Shown: piece by piece, positions 45,609-57,859 of the stretch | Position numbering within the stretch: the stretch's first letter is position 1 | How the letters are laid out: each line of letters begins with the position of its first letter | From: Brachypodium distachyon | Taxonomy: Eukaryota; Streptophyta; Magnoliopsida; Poales; Poaceae | Direction of reading: 5' to 3' | DNA: 64,000 nucleotides | Assembly: GCF_000005505.3 (NCBI RefSeq) | Contig: NC_016134.3 | Location: 7,794,624 to 7,858,623 of the forward strand | Program-made: the position numbers and the translations under genes | The notes under the pieces: generated by a model | What the model was told of the DNA's origin: nothing | The model's database searches: none | The model's input: the letters and a program-made list of their open reading frames with translations, nothing else

Positions 45609-48600
45609 ATGGCTATGGCCGATGAGCCTCTATATCCAATTGCTGTACTGATAGATGAGCTTAAAAATGAAGATATTCAATTGCGCCTGAACTCCATCAG
45701 AAGACTTTCCACAATTGCACGGGCACTTGGGGAAGAAAGAACCAGGAAGGAACTGATTCCCTTTCTCAGTGAAAACAACGATGATGAAGATGAAGTGCTT
45801 CTTGCAATGGCAGAAGAATTGGGTGTGTTCATTCCTTATGTTGGTGGTGTAGAGCATGCTCATGTTTTGCTCTCACCATTGGAGACGTTGTCTACGGTGG
45901 AGGAAACATGTGTCCGAGACAAAGCAGTCGAGTCGCTGTGCCGTATTGGTGCACAGATGAAGGAAAATGACATTGTTGACTTCTTTATCCAAGTAGTAAA
46001 GGTAAGACATTTATAAACGGTGCAAATTTTTATCAAGTATGCAGTTCTGCCATTAGTGATGTATCTTGCGTTCTGTGGGTGTGCTCCTTGCCCTCATTAT
46101 TATATTTTCTTTAATAGGACATATATTTGCATGATATTTCTAGTACTTCTTTTAAATATGGGTATCTATTTGTGTTCAATTAACCGGGCTTCACTCTTTT
46201 CAGAGGCTAGCGTCTGGTGAATGGTTTACAGCTAGAGTATCATCATGTGGTCTCTTCCATATAGCGTATCCAAGTGCCACTGATCCGTTGAAAGCAGAAC
46301 TTAGGACCATTTATGGCCAGTTATGCCAAGATGACATGCCTATGGTCAGAAGGGCAGCTGCATCAAATCTTGGGAAGTTTGCTGCCACAGTGGAACAGAG
46401 CCATTTGAAGACAGAAATAATGTCGATATTTGATGATTTAACACGAGATGGTACTTTCTTATGCATCTTTGATGTACTATTTAATTGAATAGTAGTTGTG
46501 TATCAATCCCTGCTTGAACAGTTCAAAAAGTAGAATAAAATATATGCATTGCTGATTTTGCCGTCTATTTTGGTTCCTTGTGTTTTTAATCAAGATGTGT
46601 CTTCATCAAACTATATTGGAGATGATCATCAAGGGGTTCTGTGTGATAGATCGATTCAATTAATCAGTACAAATAGCTGATTAACTGACCTTTAGAAATG
46701 ATACCATCTTGCATTGATTAAACCAAGTGCAATGGTTATAAGTGTATGGGTGTTGTGCCACTTCACATTTGGCTTTGGCGTGGCTTCTCACTGCTTAATA
46801 CGTGTAGTTATAATCTGATGCAAGTGGCTTATTTCCAACTTCATTGTAGATATTAATTTAAATTATTTTTGGTAGTTCCATTTTTTTTCACAAGGCTACT
46901 TATGATTTTGAGAGACTAGAGGCCTGAAACCAAAATTAACATGCTTTGTTGTACCTTCTTCAATGTTAACATGATGTTATTTAATCTGTGCTTCAAGATA
47001 TCAAAATAAACTCTTCAAACTTGTAGCCCATTCTTTTATGCTTCAATATACAAAAAGGTCAATGTTTAAGCCCTAAATGAACTCCTGATTTTTTTTGTTT
47101 AACATTAACCAATCGAGACATTAATTGCATATATTGTCATATACATGTTTTGTTCATCATAAACATTTTGATTACATATTGTCTAACAGGGTTGCTGGAT
47201 TTCATTTTGCAGATCAAGATTCAGTACGTTTACTAGCTGTTGAAGGCTGTGCTGCTCTTGGAAAATTGTTGGAACCCCAAGACTGTGTAGCACATATCCT
47301 TCCAGTCATTGTCAACTTCTCCCAGGTACAGTATCTCCCATCTCTATAAGTGTTATTGGAATGGAATAAAATTTTGTGAATCCTTGAGAATCATGGTTAC
47401 TTAGAATTGCTTCATTATCTCCTTTGGTAGGATAAATCTTGGCGTGTTCGCTATATGGTTGCCAATCAATTGTATGAGCTATGCGAGGCTGTTGGCCCTG
47501 AGCCTACAAGGTTAGTAGTCTTTCATCAGTTGCAACATGGGGCAAGTCTTTTTTATATTTGTAAAGGACACTTCGACATACATGGGGCAAGTTGTTGTGT
47601 ATATATAAATAGATAGATTTTAACCTGGTTGATTCATGTCTTCATATGGTTGGTGATAGAGTGGACCTGGTGCCTGCATATGTTCGCCTTCTTCGTGATA
47701 ATGAGGCTGAAGTGCGTATAGCAGCTGCCGGAAAAGTTACCAAGTTCTGCAGGATATTAAGTCCTCAGCTTGCAGTTCAGCACATTCTTCCATGTGTCAA
47801 GGTTGGGGCAGAACAGTTACTGAACATGATTTGTATTTTGCTGCTGTTATTGTCATCAGACTAACTCTTTCCAATCCTATCTGCAGGAATTGTCATCGGA
47901 TTCATCTCAGCATGTTCGCTCAGCTTTGGCTTCAGTGATTATGGGAATGGCCCCTGTCTTGGGGAAGGTACGAGCAATAATGCAACTATCTTTTTTCTTG
48001 AATTGCCTTTTCAGTGTTGCAAACATGTTTACACAAACAAGTTAATTTTCTTTTTACACTTGAATTTTTTTTTTTGTTTTCAAGAGCTTTTAGTCTTACG
48101 ATTCTTTTCACAGAATATCATAGATATCTGTTTCCATTGTCTTAATTTCTACTAAAACTCTAGTGAGGCACGCTTAACTTAAATTGTTATGCCAGAATCA
48201 GCAAGTTAGCTTGAACAATGTAGATGGGGTTCCTGTGAGGAATTCAGATCTTGCTTTGTGTTCCATATGCACTGGTTCATTTGCCAGTTACATTTTTCCT
48301 TCCCTTTACACTTCTTGTGACAAATCCAACTTATTGTTCCACACAGCTGTGTGATACTGCTACTGCAATTATCTGTTGACAATAGCTTCTGGTCTTTTTA
48401 AAATTACTATAAGCAATTCATCACCATTGGGAATCTGATGAACTTGACTTGTTGCTTTCTACAGGATGCTACCATTGAACAACTTCTTCCTATTTTTCTT
48501 TCTTTGCTGAAGGATGAATTTCCTGATGTTCGACTCAACATAATTAGTAAACTTGATCAAGTGAATCAGGTCAGTACCAGCTTTTTCATTGTTTTATTTT

Positions 48601-51600
48601 GCCTTCTCTCCATGTTCCTCAATAAGGTCAGTGCTATTATTTTTTTCTAAAGTGGGCTTCCCTCGTGATCTTTTTTTCCCTTGCCACCAGTGTAAGTAGG
48701 TTGGATCTGACCATGTTGCTTTTCCACAAATACGATGGCTCTCTGCAAGAAGTTAACTACGTAGTACTAATTAAGTGGGATGAGTCAGTGTTGTCTTCCA
48801 CTTGCCCTAGGCCTTTTACCTTCACCATTACTGGTCTAAACAAACACATCGGAATAGAATAATACGTACTCGGTTCTTGAATACATGTCATTTAAGCATT
48901 CAAATTTTGTTTGTAAATATATATCATTCTACCTTTTTGAGACAACTTTACACTGATTCCCCTCTTGCATACCCTCTCTTTGTCTATTCCGATGCCATTT
49001 ATTAATATGGAGTAAATGTAACACACAGCTTCCAAAGGTATTTAGTGGGATATAAATAGTATTAAAGTCTTTTACCCGTGTCTTGGTTGATTTGTATTTT
49101 TCTAAAACATCATGCATTCAGAAATGGAGGAATAACAACTATGCCCCTCCGTTAAGTTTGTTTCTCATATCGACTGATACTATTGCAATCTTTCAGGTCA
49201 TTGGAATTGATTTGCTGTCTCAATCTCTATTGCCGGCCATTGTAGAACTTGCAGAGGATAGGCATTGGAGGGTTCGCCTTGCAATAATTGAGTACATCCC
49301 TCTGTTGGCCAGTCAGTTAGGTGTTGGGTTTTTTGATGACAAGCTTGGGGCACTTTGCATGCAATGGTTGGAAGATAAGGTATGTGCTATCCTGAGCTTA
49401 GGTTCTTTGGCAAATATCATCATCTCAAACATACTACTCCAGCCATGAAGATGAGATAGGAGCTTCATAATTAGCAGGTTTCCTGTACATGTTTTTCCTT
49501 ATTTTACCAGGAATACAATGAACCTGATATTCAGTTTTAGTGAAAACCCCAATTTCATTCCTAAACATTTGCCTCCTGCCTTTTAGTTGGCTTGCATATT
49601 TTGCCTGGATTGATACTAAATTACTAGTAAACAAAAGGAATTTTTTCTTTCAAATAGCAGTATGCCCAGGTATTACACTGACTGACACAGGGAGATCCTT
49701 ATAGGAACTTTAGTTGCACTAGTTTCACGAAAGAAGTTATTCCACAGTTATGAAAAATTCGCTGCTAATAATGTAGTACGCCCTCCTTCCCAATTTACAT
49801 GTCGTTTTAGTAAAATCACAAATACCAGTAATCTATATGAAACACTAGAAAATTGGCATCTTAGGTATTAATTGTGTGGCAAAAATCGCTTCGGCCGTGT
49901 GCACTTTTCCTGTGCCTCCTCCAAGCACGCATGCAGCGCTTAATCAATTCATGCAGGCCCACTAATCGCTCATGACCACTAATCGCCTGCATGCAGCCTC
50001 TCCCAAGGCAACATTTGAGCTACCCCTCATCTAAGAAATCAATGGGCACATCAGCCAGCACTAGTACGACACATAAAATGGAAAAAATAAAATAAAAACC
50101 TAAGATGACATATAAAATGAGATGGAGTATTTGTTAACCAGAGTTTGGATTTCAGGTTTTTTCTATAAGAGAGGCTGCTGCGAACAACTTGAAGCGCCTG
50201 GCGGAGGAGTTCGGTCCAGAGTGGGCAATGCAGCATATTATTCCTCAGGTTCTTTATCTACTACATAATCACTCAGACATTATTTTTGCATCTACTAAAG
50301 CAGTAAAGGTGGTGGACAGTTTCAAATTTCAATTATTGCCTATTGGTTTATGCTAATATTATTTGCATTATTTTGTTGTCTTAGACCCTGGCTATAAAAT
50401 GCGTACTTTTTGTAGAGGTGAAGAAATATAGTTATTCTTTTGAGTAAATTGAACCCATAATTCTTAAGCATGTTTGGCCCAGTTAACTGGGTAGAAACAA
50501 TGCATAGACTGTATATCTACCAATGAAGACATGCATAAGTAGTTATTTCTTTTTTACCTTTTTAGTCCAAAACATCCCAGTGTGGCACTCTCTGGTTGTA
50601 CTTGTGTGAGCACCATCACCACCTTCACCTACTGCAGTTGCCTGCTTGCCTGCCGTCCTACCCTCCACCTCAGGAGACTGCTTGCAACACCAACCTACTG
50701 GCCTGCCTCCATGGCTCCATTTTGAACTCCTGCTACCCACTGCCCGACAGCCCGAGCCTGACTAGACTTGCTCCAACTTGTGCCGGCATGCCTTGCCATT
50801 ACTTGCTCTCAGGCTGAACATTGATGATGTAGGAGAAGGGGTCAATGCACTATGTATCAACATCAGTTGATCATTTCCAATGTTGACTTGCCTGTGCAGT
50901 CACTCTAGAACTCCACTGGGTACGGGTGTGGCAGCGATCGGTGATATATTACACTGACATGTGCCCAATCATAGAAAAACAATTTTGCTGCAAGATATGG
51001 CTTAATGAAGGCATATTGAAATAAATCACCATAGTATGTTGGTTGAGCGCTCTCTTTGTTCTTCCAAATTCTATACATGTTAATACTTAATTACTCCCTC
51101 CATTCCTAAATGGAAGAAGTCCTAGTTTTTTTGTAAGTCAAACTTCTTAAACTTTGACCAAATTTATAGAAAAACCTACCAACATTTACGACTCTAAATT
51201 AGTTTTATTAAATCCTCATGATATATATTTTCATAGTGTACTTATTTGACATTCTAGATGTTGATACATTTTTCTATAAATTTGGTCAAAGTTTAAAAGG
51301 TTTGACTTACGAAAAAGCTAGCACTTTTTATATTTAGGAACAGAGGTAGTAGAATTTAGTGGTGTAGTAGCATGTACAATATCTGTTGTGTAGGCGTGCA
51401 ATTTGTATTTTTATTAGTGGAGAAGGTCGGCTTTATTAACAAGTAACAATGTTATTAGGGGATTCCAAGAACCACACAAGATGACATGCAATTTCTGTTA
51501 GCCCTCAAAGCTTACATGTTCCATTTTCTAGGTGCTGGAGAAGATAAACAACCCACATTATCTGTATCGCATGACCATCCTGCAAGCTATCTCATTGCTA

Positions 51601-52013
51601 GCCCCTGTCATGGGGGTAGAAATAACATGTCAAAAGCTGCTCCCTGTTGTCATTAATTCCTCAAAGGACAGGTGACTGACACAACTTATGGACAAAACAA
51701 ATCACTTGAAGCACTTGCTGATGTATTTCTTAAATTTTTTTAGAGTGCCGAACATCAAGTTCAATGTTGCAAAAGTTCTGCAGTCGCTTGTACCAATCAT
51801 CGATCAATCTGTGAGTTATATGCGTACTTCAATTTTCTAGTCTATAGTTCAGTTATGGGTTTTTGGGGAATATCATGAATACTAACTTTGTAGGTTGCCG
51901 AGAAGACTGTGAAACCTTGCCTTGTCGAGCTCAGCGAGGACCCTGATGTCGATGTAAGATACTATGCAAACCAGGCCCTTCAGGCATGTGACCAAATCAT
52001 GATGTCAAGCTAA
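45609..52013 (+). CDS. Protein phosphatase 2A scaffolding (65-kDa regulatory) subunit A
   Basis: Twelve coding exons: 45609-46001, 46204-46450, 47213-47325, 47431-47510, 47660-47801, 47887-47967, 48465-48569, 49197-49379, 50156-50248, 51532-51671, 51744-51810 and 51894-52013. All borders are GT-AG, totalling 1,764 nt (587 residues), the usual plant length. It starts [20 protein letters not shown] and ends [10 protein letters not shown]. The protein is a solenoid of about 15 HEAT repeats, seen as recurring LLPxxxxLxxDxxxxVRxxxxxxL units such as [20 protein letters not shown]. It holds the PP2A catalytic C and variable B subunits together; Arabidopsis RCN1 is the model member, linked to auxin transport and ABA signalling. 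The frame is fully intact. A leader exon ending near 44854 is spliced across a UTR intron to about 45592. Confidence 0.96.
49779..50127. mobile_element. Stowaway-like MITE in PP2A-A intron 8
   Basis: About 349 bp flanked by TA, with left end CGCCCTCCTTCCCAATTTAC and right end AAGATGACATATAAAATGAG ATGGAG. Inverted CATGTCGTTTTA/TACGACACATAAAATG-like blocks lie inside. It ends 28 bp before the exon 9 acceptor. Confidence 0.55.
51094..51349. mobile_element. Stowaway-like MITE in PP2A-A intron 9
   Basis: Left end CTCCCTCCATTCCTAAATGG after TA and right end TATTTAGGAACAGAGGTAG, with long inverted internal arms (GTCAAACTTCTTAAACTTTG against AAAGTTTAAAAGGTTTGACT). About 256 bp. Confidence 0.75.
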
Positions 52014-52352
52014 CTAGCTGTCCGGTGTGAATCTATTACTATCTTAGTCCAGTTTTGGAATACATGTAGTTTGTCTTCTAGGTTGGAGAGTTCTTTCTAG
52101 CCAGAGTAACTGACCTATGCTTCCATGTTGATAAGGGATTATTCTCTTCTATTTATGTTGTTACTAATGTTATAATATTGTGTGTTTACATGGTAGTTTG
52201 TGCTTTGCCACTGGATGTAATGTACCTCGTGTGATCTTGCTGAATGCAACAATTTGCCGTTGATTTTGGCCACGCAATTTGCTATGTTATTTTATCTTGG
52301 CAGTTCGAGTAGCTATAGTAGATTTAATACGGAGTAAGAAGTATAAAGTACT

Positions 52353-52475
52353 ACTACCTCTGGTCCTAAACACAAGTCCTTAAGTTTGACATATTTCATG
52401 GTATTAATAAAACTAATTTAGAGTTGTAAATGTTGGTAGGTTTTTTTATTAATTTATTCAAAGTTTAAGGTCCGT
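52353..52475. mobile_element. Truncated Stowaway-like MITE
   Basis: The left part, CTACCTCTGGTCCTAAACAC, with TTAAGTTTGACATATT and AATTTATTCAAAGTTTAAGG, matches the first half of the element at 51094-51349. The right terminus is missing. Confidence 0.55.
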
Positions 52476-54640
52476 CTATTCCACAGGCGCCTGATTTTTG
52501 TGTTCAGAACAGGCAGGCGTCTGTTTTGGGAATATAAACTGGTTTTTGTGTTCTAAACAGGCACCTGTTTTGGTGATAAAAAAAACAGGCGCCTGTTTTT
52601 TGTTACAAAAGCAGGCACTTCTTCTAGGCCATTGATCTAACATCTAATGGACTAAAACAAAATGAGAGCATCTTGTGAATTTCCCTCCAAAAAAGAACAA
52701 TAACAAAGCCTGTTTGATGCCTTGAACCCAGGAGCTACCTTTTGCAAACTGATAGCTTTGGCGCTAAAAAAACCAGGCCTTACTGTAGCCAAACGACCAA
52801 CAAACGGTGACAACACAAAAGGGACCAGAGCATGGTTCAAATCATGATGCAGAATTGTGGTTCTGGTCTATCTAGGACTTACCTATAGATTGGCATTTTG
52901 GACAGATTGGCATAAGCTATGGGATTGCCCTATCTGGGAGCTACAGTGACACCATCCAAACCAATGCAATTGCGTTTGATGTGGGTGTGCAAAAACCTCC
53001 TAATTGCAATAAGTAAAAGCTACAATTACACCCATACAAATCCCAAATTTACAAAAGAAAGGAAAATCAAAATAGAGGTAGCAGGCTGAACACAAAGGAA
53101 ACTTACTAGATTGAAGCTGGAATTGTGCACTTAAAGCTTTGAAAACTATCAAATATTCCAAACCCCCAAAAATAAGGCGTTGGAACGGAGTGCGGGGAGT
53201 ACAAAAATTGCAGTAGCTTGAAGCTAGAATTGCGCCATCCCAGATCGTACATTCCTAGCTGCTGCTATAATTGCACCCAGAACATAACAATCTCATTTTA
53301 CAATTTAGAACTCATGAAACATCCCAAGTACACGCATAAGGCATCGGGGGCAGATTTGCATAAGCTACAGGATTGCAGGAGGTTGGATCTAGAATTGCGC
53401 CATCCCAAATCATGCAATTTTGGTTGTTGTGTAGTGCAAAATCGTCTGATTGCAATAACTACGAGCTATAATTACACCCATAGAAAATCCCAAATTAACA
53501 AAAGATTGCCTTGGGAATGAATTTAGAAACTGGGTAGCTAGACACATATAAAATGAGTAAAAAATGAGCCCAATAACAAGTTTATTTTACAAAAGCTATC
53601 AAACATCCTAAAGTACACACATATAAGCATTTGGACAGATTGACATAAGCTACGGGATTGCCATATTCTGGTAGCTACAATTACACCATCCAAAGTTCCA
53701 AACCAATGCAATTGCGGTTGATGTGGGTGTGCAAAAACCTCCTAATTGCACTAACTATACGCTGTAATTACACCTATACAAATCCCAAATTTACAAAAAT
53801 TGACTTAGGAAATGGGTATGTTAGGAGATTAGGATAGCTGGACACAGATCAACTTAGTAGATTGAGCCAAACAACAAGCTTAAATTACAAGTTTAAAAGC
53901 TAAGAAAAATCCCAAAACACACAAACAGGCATTAGAACAAGATGCATATACTATTGCACTAAGTTGAAGCTAGAATTGTAGCATCCCAAATTATGCAATT
54001 CTCGTTGCTGAGTACTGCAAGATCGCCTAATTGCACTAACTACAAGCTATAATTACACCCAGTCAAAATCATGAAATTACAAAAAGAAAAAAAGGGTTGG
54101 CTGTGTGCAACAGAAACATCATAGCTTAACAACATCATAGGTTAATATGTAAGATAAAAGGCTAAAACGAAGGATCTCTAAAAGTAATAGAGGCAACTCC
54201 TAACGGACGTAGCAAGGAATAATGGTAGAAATATACTGTTAACAATGGTGTTGAAGGTAAATAAACAGAGTTGCACACACGGATTGCATTCCCGTTGATG
54301 CACTTTAACAAATTTGGTCTGAATTCCTAGTTAAGTACACAAAATTTTCTCAAAAAAGTTAAGCTGATAAATTTTTTAATATATGTTCCTAGTGACGAAG
54401 TTCGAATAATGAATGAGGTGTTAACTTTCAAATCACCCAGCAATTAGGAGCGTGGTACATGCTAAAACATGAAGACTAGAAACCTGAGTGCTCAAAGCAC
54501 AGATCAAATAGTTCAGATGCAAGACATTACCTTATTGTAGGCCAATGCAATGGACACAACACCTCTCATGAGATCCACCCACCAAATTATGACATGAATG
54601 ACCAACATCATGTAATTAACAAAAATATATTTCTACAGGG
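52476..54640. repeat. Array of degenerate subterminal-like repeats
   Basis: A GGCGCCTG-rich head (52485-52610, several copies of CAGGCGCCTG/AGGCACCTGTTTT) is followed by at least four imperfect units. These lie near 52905-53040, 53345-53500, 53630-53790 and 53940-54080. Each has the order AAGCTA(C/G)(A/G), AATTGC(A/G)CCATCC, ATGCAATT, CTAATTGCA, TACAATTACACCCAT and CAAATTTACAAAA. Clustered short motifs like these often mark subterminal regions of hAT or CACTA elements, but I cannot find a closing inverted end. No coding frame. Confidence 0.55.
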
Positions 54641-54669
54641 GCCGAGCTGCATAGGCATATATATTTCTA

Positions 54670-54789
54670 CAGGGGCGGAGCTGCATTAACAAAAAGTTTT
54701 TAATGGTAGCTATGTGCTTAATAAGGCTAATGCATCAGGTTGACTAGGAAGTGTGCATCAGTTTCACGTCTGTTCCAGCTCCGCCCCTG
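54670..54789. mobile_element. hAT-type MITE with 8-bp target-site duplication
   Basis: 120 bp with inverted ends CAGGGGCGGAGCTG and CAGCTCCGCCCCTG, flanked by TATTTCTA on both sides (54662-54669 and 54790-54797). An 8-bp duplication and a CAGGGGCGGA end are typical of hAT. A second copy of TATTTCTA plus CAGGGGCCGAGCTGCA occurs just left, at about 54632-54655. Confidence 0.88.
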
Positions 54790-54799
54790 TATTTCTAAG

Positions 54800-55054
54800 A
54801 GGACATAACACGTGTAACTGTTGCTAAACAAGACACTCGCTTGCTGCCTAATAGAGATCTTCTCGCCTGGAGATTTTTTTTTGTTAAATTGGATAGATAA
54901 GATAGTGGGAAAACAAAAGCTGCTCTTGCAACCAGCACCAACGCTACAATAATGGAGCTCAAGGCGACAGATTTCATTGGGCTACATGGCACAGGAAATT
55001 TGTTAGCTCATAACCCTCTATGAGGACATATGCATTATTATCACACATTATTAT

Positions 55055-55086
<32 letters not shown>

Positions 55087-56800
55087 ACGGGGCAGGCAGA
55101 TGGAGAGCATACCTATATGTTTCACTAACAATCTTCCACTTCTCCATATCAAATGCATCCATGCCGATGTAGAGAAACAGAAACGTCTCAGATATGAATG
55201 ACAATTTGGCGAAGGCATGCCGGTTGTGCATACAATTACATAAGCATCACCAAAGGTCAAATTATGGAGGCACATGTTTTCTGAGAGAAACCATGCAGAT
55301 ACACTTACTTGGTTGTGACCCTGGAACTTTCTGTCATATTGTGCCAGGTATAGTGCGACATTACAATACCACAGAAAAACAAAACTGTGAGAATACCACT
55401 TAAATCAGGCAACTGCCAAACAAAGGAACCAGTCGATACAATTAGAGCTAGCTGACAGTGCTGAATCATGTAATATCATTGTATCAATATGATTTGATAA
55501 TGTTGGATGCTTACTTCAGCCAGCATGTAAGATAAAATAAGCCATGAGCAACATAATAGAAACTTCGCGATCAGTCGAGTGCCTGGAAAGAATGCCAAAT
55601 TAGATGAACAAGTAATAGGTGAAATTAGATCTGTTAAGTACAAACCTGCCGAACTACAGTTTCTTGATGATACAAGCATTGAGAAGTCCAGTCTGCAGTT
55701 ATAACACACTTCAGTAAGAAAAAAAACTTGACAAAGCAAAATGTGGGAACATGACAGAACTTACAGCTAGTCCGAGAAAGGTGCTCGTGCCGAACAAATA
55801 AAGGAAACTGCCAACAAGTTGTAAGAATATGAAGCTACTGAAATTTGCAAGGTCAAAGTTCTGGATTGCATCGAACAACACAACTGATGTTGCATCGTTG
55901 ATAAGAACTTCACCAAAAACCAAACTATAAAGGGTGTCTCATCTTGGCTTAAACCTGCAAGGTGCATACAGAGTCCGTAGCAGAGAATATTGCCCCAAGT
56001 GCTGAAAAAGTTAACATCTAAAAGGAGTAAAAAGCAAGAGCCACAGATATGCAATGGAAATGCTTGTACATAGGCCACCAAAATGTTTATACTTCAGGTC
56101 AGAGAAACTCACCTAGGAAGTCTCCAAGCTCAAGGTCACCTATGTTCAGCTTTAATATTATCCCCATAGCACCTGCAATAGATTGCAGCAGTGAGACAGT
56201 TGAGCACAGAGCAACATGCTGAGTAAAATTTGAAAAGGGAGAAAACCGACCGCGGGATATTATACTGAAAGAGATCAAGGTCCCAGCTACAGCAAACAAT
56301 GTAATAGTCATGAAGTTGCGGAAGAATTCTTTCTTCTTCACTTGGAACCTGGATTACAGAGAGGGGAAACAGAGGAATTATGAGTCATGCAACACTTGTC
56401 TACTTAAAAACAAAAATTCAGAAATGTAACTGGAGAATAATGTAGTATCAGTGTATCCCTTGTTACTCTAAAAAAATACTGTCACTTCCAATGATAAGAG
56501 AACTGAATTTCTACTTCAGAAAATGTCCACAATCGTATTAATTAGCAAAATTAATTGCGAGCCAAAAAAGTAATTACATGATCAGCTCCACTGAACTCCC
56601 ATAAAATTAGCACATGCAGATTATCGTGCAGTTCATTGATTACTATCTCTCAGTTACTTTCCAGAAGAAATATTATGAGTAATCACATAACAGAAACACG
56701 ATGACGTTATTCATACTAGTATTGCAAAAACCACATACCCTGCATTGAAAATGATGGGCGGTAGCAGATAGATGAAGATGAGGTCCTCACTGAACACCAA
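54800..56800 (-). pseudogene. NHX-type Na+(K+)/H+ antiporter pseudogene
   Basis: On the minus strand, pieces of a vacuolar/endosomal cation-proton antiporter appear in the right order. They are EDLIFIYLLPPIIFNAG (56790-56738), KKKEFFRNFMTITLF (about 56350-56255), LNIGDLELGDFL (about 56175-56115), ATDSVCTLQ and INDATSVVLFDAIQNFDL (56004-55766), an STDREV-type piece (about 55590-55530), FAKLSFISETFLFLYIGMDA (55215-55110) and RAAFVFPLSYLSNLTKK (about 54960-54860). The frame is broken at least at the VLSQDETP region (TAA after CTTGCAGGTT), just after it, in the MAYxSYMLAE helix, and after the Lys run. The N-terminal helices and the whole cytosolic C-terminus are missing. A hAT MITE abuts its 3' end and a (CA)n run lies in one former intron. 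Confidence 0.85.
55056..55082. repeat. (CA)n microsatellite
   Basis: About 13 uninterrupted CA units following ATTATCACA, inside the NHX pseudogene. Confidence 0.9.
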
Positions 56801-57790
56801 CAACCAATGCCACTGGTTAATAATCCCTCTGCACCCACGTTCCTCAGCTCTCTTTCTTTCTCCCTCCCTCTGCCACCACACCACGTTACTCACCTCTCTC
56901 TCTCTCTCTCCGGTACCTCACGCTGGTGAAGCAGCCCCTTGCGAAGAGATCCTGCTGCACATGTTGTTCGGCCGCCGCCCTTGAGAGAAGCCCAGACGTG
57001 GACAAGGAGGGGATATGAAGGTGGCTAGATCTCCACCGTCTCCCTCGGCCGACCTCCACCGTCGCAACCAACCTCCACCTCGTACTCCTCTCCAATCCGT
57101 GGTATCAAGAGGAAGGCTAGATTATGTAGTTTTATTTTTGGATTTTGTGGTTCCTTCTTTGAATTGAGAGCATGGGCAAGAAGAAAAATACAGGAATTTT
57201 TTTGAGAACCTTAGTGCTTTAGGTAACTTCTAAAACTTGTTTGATCTACGTACTTTTATTATTTTTTGATGCTTTAGCCAAGTATCTTGTTTGATGTGCT
57301 AACATACGCAATAAGATTAGCATGTACCATGGATACATGACGAGGTACTAAGTTTTGTCGATGCTTCTACTATGATTTTCTTTTTCTGTTACATGACGTA
57401 ACATAATGTACTTACAGAGGAAGTACTAAGTACTGACAAGATAGAAGTCCGTACTCTGATTTTCTTCTTGATACATGTGATTGATGTAAACAATCTTGAT
57501 ATTTTGACGAGGTAATTAAAAACCGATAAGATACATGTGTACATTAATGTATCCGGCGCCAAAGGAAACAAAATAATTTAGGAAAAAGTTTGAGAAAGAA
57601 AAAATAAGTGTGTACCAGACTGACACAAAGGAGAGAGAAGCGGTGGAAAGAAAAGCTGTGAGGGGTCACATCGAAAAAAGTTGTGCCCAGCACGAAATAG
57701 TACTCCATGTTCGGTAATAATCTCTCTCCAATCAAGACACGGTAACCTAATCAAGTAATGCATGTCTCAGCAGACTTCTAGGCAAGATCC
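56800..57790. other. Unassigned spacer
   Basis: A pyrimidine-rich segment with a CT run (56890-56912) and otherwise AT-rich DNA. No gene motif, RNA or transposon end recognised. Confidence 0.4.
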
Positions 57791-57859
57791 AACGGCTGAC
57801 ATGATGGCGGCAAGGTGGTAGTACCAACTCGGCTTCAGGCTTCCTTTGGACGTAGATAT

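Noticed and set aside
55056..55275. Frame with a Cys-Val repeat tail
   Set aside because: Translation of the (CA)n microsatellite adjoining an NHX pseudogene exon.
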